The notes under the pieces were generated by a model. The model saw only the letters and a list, made by a program, of their open reading frames with translations. It was not told where the DNA came from and ran no database searches. Below are positions 59,265-64,000 of a stretch of 64,000 nucleotides of DNA, piece by piece. This DNA comes from Chryseobacterium endalhagicum (GTDB taxonomy: Bacteria; Bacteroidota; Bacteroidia; Flavobacteriales; Weeksellaceae). The stretch is from NCBI RefSeq assembly GCF_016745235.1, contig NZ_JAELVM010000003.1:992001-1056000 (forward strand), read 5' to 3'. How positions within the stretch are numbered: position 1 is the first letter of the stretch; each line of letters begins with the position of its first letter. Position numbers and translations under genes: made by a program.

Positions 59265-60932
59265 ATGTATAAAAAAGCCTTATTTAATTTTTTTGCCTTA
59301 TTTCTGTGTTGTATTGCATATGCACAAACATATGAGATCCAGTACACCAGCTCTTACAACGGAAAAGTTCTTACTGAGCAGTCTCCTACCCTTGTGTGGG
59401 CAGACGGAAAAGAAAATTTTATTCTGAATAATACCATCAGAGAACAGAAAAGCGATTATCCATTTGAAATTACCAAGGTTGAAAGACCATCCAACACCAT
59501 TGTTTCCTACGCTTTCCTGAAGCCGGGAGAAATTATTTCCTCTTCAGATGCGGAATCTATAGGAAAACAGACCTTTGAATTAACCAATGAAACAAAAAAA
59601 ATTCTGGGTTATACCTGCAAAAAAGCAGTCACAAAGATCAATTCCAATACCATTGAAGTTTGGTACACTCAGGATTTAAAAATCAATGGCGGGCCTTCTG
59701 TTTTGGGGCAAAACTTAGGATTTGTGCTGGAGATTGAAAGAAATAAAAATTCAGTCATCACAGCCAGCTCTGTTAAAAAGGTCAAAAAAACAGATATTGA
59801 TGCTATTTTAAAAGGATCTATCCAGTCTACAGACCTGTTGGGCTATAAAGATCTGTTATGGAAAAGCCGTTTTACCACACTCAAAGTCTTCGATAATGAA
59901 ACCATTAACTTTTCAGATGAATCAAAGTCGAATGAGACGGTAAAAAAATTCGCCAACGGAACCATCATTCTAAAAAAAGTACAGTTTCCGGCCATTAAGG
60001 AAGGTGAAAATATTTTTGTTGAAGTGAAGCAGCAGTCCAATGGTGATGCTTACGACAGAACTGGAACCGTATTCTTTATTCCGCAGGATAAGACTTCTTC
60101 TTTTTTTGACGGACTGGAAAAAGGTGCAAAGACGCTTCCTGTGTATGAAAACGGAAACGGAAAGCAGTATTACGGCGTAACAGCTACAGAAAATTATAAT
60201 CCAGCTACAGAAATGATGCGGTTTTTCACTGCTTTCGGCATCCAGAAATTCAATCATATTCAATTGAAAGGAAAAGACTGGCAGACGATCAGCCCTTACC
60301 GCCAGGATATTACAGAATTAAAGCCTTCTCTTTCCGGCAAGGAACTTTGGGTAGGCGCTTTCATTGGTAATTATGATAAAGGCGGACACAAAATAAGCCT
60401 TGAAATCACCATTCACAAAAGTGATCAGACGGTTTATAAAAACAATACGGTTATTCCTCTTTTTAATACCTTGAATATTATGGAAATGGCCGGTCAGGAG
60501 TATTCCACGATGTTTGATAAGGATAAAGGTCTTTTGGTGGAATTTACCCTGAAGAAAGACCTAAAAAATGCTCAATTGAGATACATCACTACCGGGCACG
60601 GAGGCTGGGAAAACGGAGATGAATTTGTTCCGAAAGCCAATTCTATATTCTTAGACGGAAAAATGATCTTCTCTTTTACCCCTTGGAGATCAGACTGTGG
60701 TTCGTACAGGCTTTATAACCCCGCATCAGGTAATTTCCCGGACGGGCTTTCCTCTTCAGACCTCAGCAGATCTAACTGGTGCCCGGGAACGGTTACGAAT
60801 CCTAACTTCATTCCTCTTGGAGATTTGAAAGCAGGCCAGCATACCATACAGGTGAAGATTCCTCAGGGAGCGATGGAAGGTACAAGTTTCAGTTCATGGA
60901 ACGTTTCCGGCGCTCTGCTAGGGTCCCAATAA
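59265..60932 (+). CDS. PNGase F-like protein with an N-terminal GLPGLI-like domain
   Basis: 555 residues with a signal peptide (ends A-Y-A-Q21). Residues about 22-190 resemble the GLPGLI family (I-L-G-Y-T-C-K-K-A and W-Y-T-Q-D around 111-135, with a degenerate G-P-x-V-L-G-Q-N-L-G-F-V-L-E). Residues about 290-555 match the two-domain PNGase F fold: T-G-H-G-G-W-E-N-G-D-E-F near 447-458, S-D-C-G-S-Y-R-L-Y near 480-488, W-C-P-G near 508-511 and G-Q-H-T-I-Q-V near 523-529. PNGase F removes N-glycans from proteins. A family member with an extra N-terminal domain (PNGase F-II) is known in Elizabethkingia. Activity on glycoproteins is inferred. Confidence 0.85.
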   Translation: MYKKALFNFFALFLCCIAYAQTYEIQYTSSYNGKVLTEQSPTLVWADGKENFILNNTIREQKSDYPFEITKVERPSNTIVSYAFLKPGEIISSSDAESIGKQTFELTNETKKILGYTCKKAVTKINSNTIEVWYTQDLKINGGPSVLGQNLGFVLEIERNKNSVITASSVKKVKKTDIDAILKGSIQSTDLLGYKDLLWKSRFTTLKVFDNETINFSDESKSNETVKKFANGTIILKKVQFPAIKEGENIFVEVKQQSNGDAYDRTGTVFFIPQDKTSSFFDGLEKGAKTLPVYENGNGKQYYGVTATENYNPATEMMRFFTAFGIQKFNHIQLKGKDWQTISPYRQDITELKPSLSGKELWVGAFIGNYDKGGHKISLEITIHKSDQTVYKNNTVIPLFNTLNIMEMAGQEYSTMFDKDKGLLVEFTLKKDLKNAQLRYITTGHGGWENGDEFVPKANSIFLDGKMIFSFTPWRSDCGSYRLYNPASGNFPDGLSSSDLSRSNWCPGTVTNPNFIPLGDLKAGQHTIQVKIPQGAMEGTSFSSWNVSGALLGSQ

Positions 60933-61251
60933 AACAAAACCTTCTTGCAAAGAGAATTGCAAGAAGGTAAAAACACAAATGATGAAAAAAAATTATTTCG
61001 AGCCACAAAGTAAGGGTTAAAATTCGTATAATAAATTACCATATATTAATAATTATTTCATTTTAATTTTGTATAGGATATAAGACTTATTTTCCCTCAG
61101 CGAAAAAAATTAATTAAATACGCTATAATTAACCCGAATAGTTAAAATTTTTCGCCAAAATAAATTAATAAGTTAAAAATATTAACTTTTATTGATTTTT
61201 TATTGTTATTTATAAACATCAAATCTAATTTTGTATCAAATAATTAACAAT
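60933..61251. other. Gap with hairpin and asnB promoter
   Basis: ACCTTCTTGCAA (60939-60950) pairs with TTGCAAGAAGGT (60957-60968), a perfect 12-bp hairpin just after the PNGase-like stop, without a T-run. At 61226-61233 TAATTTTG is the -7 box of asnB, with a TTG at 61203-61205 twenty bases upstream as a weak -33. The rest is AT-rich. Confidence 0.65.
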
Positions 61252-62925
61252 ATGTGTGGAATTGTATGTTTGTTTGATGCCAAACAAAAGACCGAAATAC
61301 TAAGACCCCAGGTTTTAGAAATGTCAAAAAAGATCCGTCACCGCGGGCCGGACTGGAGCGGTGTGTTTCAGGATGAGAAAGTGGTGTTCTCCCATGAAAG
61401 GCTGGCGATCGTAGATCCTACTTCAGGAAAACAGCCTTTATTCACCAAAGACGAAAAAATCGTTTTGGCGGTGAACGGTGAAATTTACAACCACAGAGAA
61501 TTAAAAGAAGAATTTCCTGATTTTGAATTCCAAACCCAGTCGGATTGTGAAGTGATCCTCGCCCTGTACAAAAAATACGGAAAAGATTTTATTGAAAAGC
61601 TGAACGGTATTTTTGCTTTTGCCCTTTATGATATAGAAAAAGGAATCTATCTGATCGCCCGTGATCACATGGGAATCTGCCCGCTTTATCAGGGTTGGGA
61701 CAAAAACGGAAACTATTACGTTGCCTCCGAACTGAAAGCCCTGGAAGGCATCTGCAAAACAATTGAAACCTTTCTTCCCGGACATTTAGTATACAGTCCG
61801 GACGGTGCAGAACTTCAACAATGGTACAAAAGAGACTGGGAAAGTTTTGACCACGTAAAAGACAACAAAACCGATATTCCCCAAATAAGAAAAGCCCTTG
61901 AAGACGCCGTTCACAGACAGCTGATGAGCGATGTTCCTTATGGCGTACTTCTTTCCGGAGGCCTGGATTCGTCCATAATTTCTGCGGTGACCGCCAAATT
62001 TGCAAGACAGAGAATCGAAAGCGGCGACACGCAGGAAGCCTGGTACCCAAGACTACACAGTTTTGCGGTGGGATTGGTAGGTTCTCCAGATCTGGCGGCA
62101 GCAAGAAAAGCGGCAGATCATATCGGATCGGTTCATCATGAAGTTAATTTTACCGTTCAGGAAGGCCTGGATGCCGTACGTGATGTGATTTACCATCTGG
62201 AAACTTATGATGTCACGACCATCAGAGCTTCCACCCCAATGTATCTTCTGGCCAGAGTGATTAAATCTATGGGAATAAAAATGGTTCTTTCCGGAGAAGG
62301 CTCAGATGAACTGTTCGGAGGCTATCTGTATTTCCACAAAGCTCCCAACGCGAAAGAATTCCATGATGAAACGGTAAGAAAACTGGGCAAGCTCCATTTG
62401 TATGATTGTTTAAGAGCCAACAAGGCTTTGATGAGCTGGGGAATTGAAGGCAGGGTTCCTTTCCTTGACAAAGAATTTATGGATGTTGCCATGAACGTAA
62501 ACCCACAGGATAAAATGATCAATACCGCAGAAGGAAAAATTGAAAAATGGGTCTTGAGAAAAGCTTTCGAGGATATTCTTCCGGAATCTATCGCCTGGAG
62601 ACAGAAAGAGCAGTTTTCAGACGGTGTGGGATATTCATGGATCGATACCTTAAAAGAAGTGGCAGAAAAAGAAGTTACCGATGAAATGATGGCCAACGCA
62701 AGATTCAGATTCCCGCTGAACACGCCTCAAAACAAAGAGGAATACCGATACAGAACCATCTTTGAAGAACATTTCCCAAGTGAAACTGCTGCGGCAACGG
62801 TTCCATCTGTTCCTTCAGTAGCCTGCTCCACGCCTATCGCTCTGGAATGGGACGAAGCTTTCAAAAAAATGAATGACCCGAGCGGAAGAGCGGTAAAAGT
62901 GCATGAGACGAGCTATGGTTCATGA
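61252..62925 (+). CDS. asnB: Asparagine synthase (glutamine-hydrolysing), AsnB
   Basis: 557 residues. The start at 61252 gives M-C-G-I-V, so C2 is the N-terminal glutaminase nucleophile; an upstream frame extension is not used. Glutaminase domain about 1-200 (R-H-R-G-P-D-W-S near 31-38, N-G-E-I-Y-N-H near 73-79). The synthetase domain has the PP-loop L-S-G-G-L-D-S-S near 230-237 and S-G-E-G-S-D-E-L-F-G-G near 340-350. Converts aspartate and glutamine to asparagine and glutamate with ATP. Usual length. Promoter TAATTTTG at 61226. Confidence 0.95.
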   Translation: MCGIVCLFDAKQKTEILRPQVLEMSKKIRHRGPDWSGVFQDEKVVFSHERLAIVDPTSGKQPLFTKDEKIVLAVNGEIYNHRELKEEFPDFEFQTQSDCEVILALYKKYGKDFIEKLNGIFAFALYDIEKGIYLIARDHMGICPLYQGWDKNGNYYVASELKALEGICKTIETFLPGHLVYSPDGAELQQWYKRDWESFDHVKDNKTDIPQIRKALEDAVHRQLMSDVPYGVLLSGGLDSSIISAVTAKFARQRIESGDTQEAWYPRLHSFAVGLVGSPDLAAARKAADHIGSVHHEVNFTVQEGLDAVRDVIYHLETYDVTTIRASTPMYLLARVIKSMGIKMVLSGEGSDELFGGYLYFHKAPNAKEFHDETVRKLGKLHLYDCLRANKALMSWGIEGRVPFLDKEFMDVAMNVNPQDKMINTAEGKIEKWVLRKAFEDILPESIAWRQKEQFSDGVGYSWIDTLKEVAEKEVTDEMMANARFRFPLNTPQNKEEYRYRTIFEEHFPSETAAATVPSVPSVACSTPIALEWDEAFKKMNDPSGRAVKVHETSYGS

Positions 62926-62944
62926 TGCGGAGTTCCGTGTTTCG

Positions 62945-63300
62945 TGATTCGGGGTTTGAGAGTCGGAGTGTTTTAGTGTTGGAGAGTATAAATCCGGAAA
63001 TATTGAATAAGCGACAAACACCAGGTGGCTGAGGACCTCGAAGCCACCGTTCGTTTCGGGGTGCTGGTTGACAGTTGCTAGTTCAGGGTTTGAGAGTCGG
63101 AGTGTTTTAGTGTTGGAGAGTGTAAATCCTGAAATATTGAATAAGCGACAAACACTAGGTGGTAGAGGCTCTCGAAGCCACCGCTTGTTACGAAAAACAT
63201 TGAATAAGCAACAAATATCTGGTGGCTTCGGGAGTTCCTACCCACCAGTTCTGCCCTCACCTGTCTGAAATCTGACATCTGGCATCTGATCTCTCTAACT
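62945..63300. repeat. GGTGGC-hairpin repeat family, locus 3 (three hairpins)
   Basis: Two near-identical segments GAGTCGGAGTGTTTTAGTG...TAAATCC...ATATTGAATAAGCGACAAACAC (62958-63023 and 63092-63157), each ending in a hairpin: 63024-63048 and 63158-63182. A third hairpin, inverted (GGTGGCTTCGGGAG), is at 63221-63246. The overlapping short reading frames here are repeat-derived. Confidence 0.78.
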
Positions 63301-63434
63301 TCTAACCTCTAATTTCTAACTTCTATTTCTCAAAACATTATCAATCCTGTAGCAATACGGGATTTTCTTTTGAATAAACGTTAATAATATAATATAATTT
63401 AACTGACAATCAAAAATAATATCCAAGAAATAAT

Positions 63435-63442
63435 TATATTTG
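63435..63442 (+). promoter_or_regulatory. Promoter -7 box (TATATTTG) of the last gene
   Basis: Full TAnnTTTG match 27 bases upstream of the ATG at 63470. Confidence 0.55.
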
Positions 63443-63469
63443 GACAACGAAAATATCAATTATAAAAAA

Positions 63470-64000
63470 ATGAGAAGAAATCTTACTGTTTTATTTGCCT
63501 TGCTATCCATCAGTTTTGCTTTTGGACAGGGAAAATATGGCAAATACTTGAATTCAAAAAAGCTTGCCTTAACTTATAAAAGCGTGAAAGATGCTGATAA
63601 GGATGATTACTATCAACAGTTTTACTGGCTGGTAAAGGCAGAACAGCTTAAAACGTATCCTCACCTGAAAGATATAAAGCCTGTTGTTTTATATGAGTTT
63701 GTAAAATATGTAAATCCTCAGAATCCTACCAAAAAGCTGGATGAAAGGGGAAAAGAACTCAGAGCAACAGCAGAATTATCTTTAAATCAATATTTTAAAA
63801 ATAAGAACTTCGAGAACAATTCGGTTTTAATGTACAACCTTGAAACCTATGTAGATCCTTCCAAAGGACAGTTCTATACCAAAGTGGACCCTGAAAAGAT
63901 CAAAGAAATGGTTCCTAAAGAATTGTTTGCTTTCAACTCTGTCAACAGAAACTTAGGAGAAGAAAAAACATATTATTTGTGGATCGACAAGAAAAAAGAT
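63470..64000 (+). CDS. Secreted protein of unknown function (partial)
   Basis: About 177 residues are visible; the 3' end is outside the window. Signal peptide (M-R-R-N-L-T-V-L-F-A-L-L-S-I-S-F-A-F-G-Q). The mature part is lysine- and tyrosine-rich with K-Y-G-K-Y-L-N-S-K-K-L-A near the start and A-T-A-E-L-S-L-N-Q-Y-F-K near residue 102. No domain is recognised. It has its own promoter box and is not linked to asnB, from which a repeat block separates it. Confidence 0.75.
   Translation, partial: MRRNLTVLFALLSISFAFGQGKYGKYLNSKKLALTYKSVKDADKDDYYQQFYWLVKAEQLKTYPHLKDIKPVVLYEFVKYVNPQNPTKKLDERGKELRATAELSLNQYFKNKNFENNSVLMYNLETYVDPSKGQFYTKVDPEKIKEMVPKELFAFNSVNRNLGEEKTYYLWIDKKKD

Noticed and set aside
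63068..63278. Overlapping short frames on both strands at about 63.1 kb
   Set aside because: They lie inside the GGTGGC repeat block and mirror its repeats; no independent evidence for a gene.

Overview
The window is chromosomal DNA from a flavobacterium, most likely Chryseobacterium or a close relative. The base composition is AT-rich. Promoters follow the Bacteroidota pattern (TTTG, about 19 bases, TAnnTTTG). Most genes lack strong Shine-Dalgarno sites. The gene content (TonB-dependent receptors, a GLPGLI-like/PNGase F-like fusion, a double-glycine bacteriocin-like peptide, secreted proteins with flavobacterial C-terminal motifs) points the same way. I see no rRNA, tRNA, prophage, complete insertion sequence or CRISPR array.

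Layout. 1-6.7 kb: a cut-off LysR regulator, a metallophosphoesterase, and a reactive-electrophile cluster (MdaB-like quinone reductase, SDR, YgiN-like monooxygenase, DJ-1/PfpI protein), then an aldo/keto reductase and a secreted cyclase-family protein. 6.7-11 kb: CMD protein, DoxX, Crp/Fnr regulator, DUF1304, and a divergent HxlR/alcohol dehydrogenase/cupin module enclosed by long inverted repeats. 11.6-14.2 kb: a TonB-dependent receptor and a thioredoxin-like protein behind a perfect palindromic operator. 14.3-22.3 kb: a tyrosine-degradation island (homogentisate dioxygenase, CoA-transferase, 4-hydroxyphenylpyruvate dioxygenase, fumarylacetoacetase, flavin reductase) interrupted by a GxxExxY nuclease-fold gene between inverted arms. 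22.9-28.5 kb: an Ivy-like lipoprotein, an alpha/beta hydrolase, a HipA-like kinase/DUF3037 pair and two secreted proteins. 29-34 kb: CstA, then a TPP-riboswitch thiamine-salvage operon (thiM-thiE-thiD-tenA). 34-40 kb: a second TonB-dependent receptor and a UvrD/PcrA helicase. 40-57 kb: a bacteriocin-like peptide, an M16 protease pair, SecG, glycosyltransferase, RecR, a LURP-one protein, PepD, a LOG protein, a ferredoxin/reductase pair, a DUF3108 protein, PheS, YceI and an ABC ATPase. 57-64 kb: a zinc-ribbon YjdM/PhnA protein, an RsmB-type methyltransferase, a PNGase F-like protein, AsnB and a cut-off secreted protein.

The intergenic DNA is unusually rich in repeats. One family (five loci) consists of 270-290 bp fold-back elements with TGTTGG...CCAACA ends that look like MITEs. 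A second family carries GGTGGCTTCGGGAGCC-type hairpins at four loci. The GAAAATCnnnGATTTTC hairpin of the first family also forms the arms flanking the GxxExxY gene. This link suggests that the short repeats and the nuclease-fold gene belong to one type of mobile unit, and it is the observation I would follow first. Other leads are the inverted-repeat-bounded HxlR module, the HipA/DUF3037 pair, the six-cysteine GG peptide, the lysozyme-inhibitor-like lipoprotein and a possible 6S-like RNA near 56.9 kb. All assignments come from reading the sequence; no searches were run.
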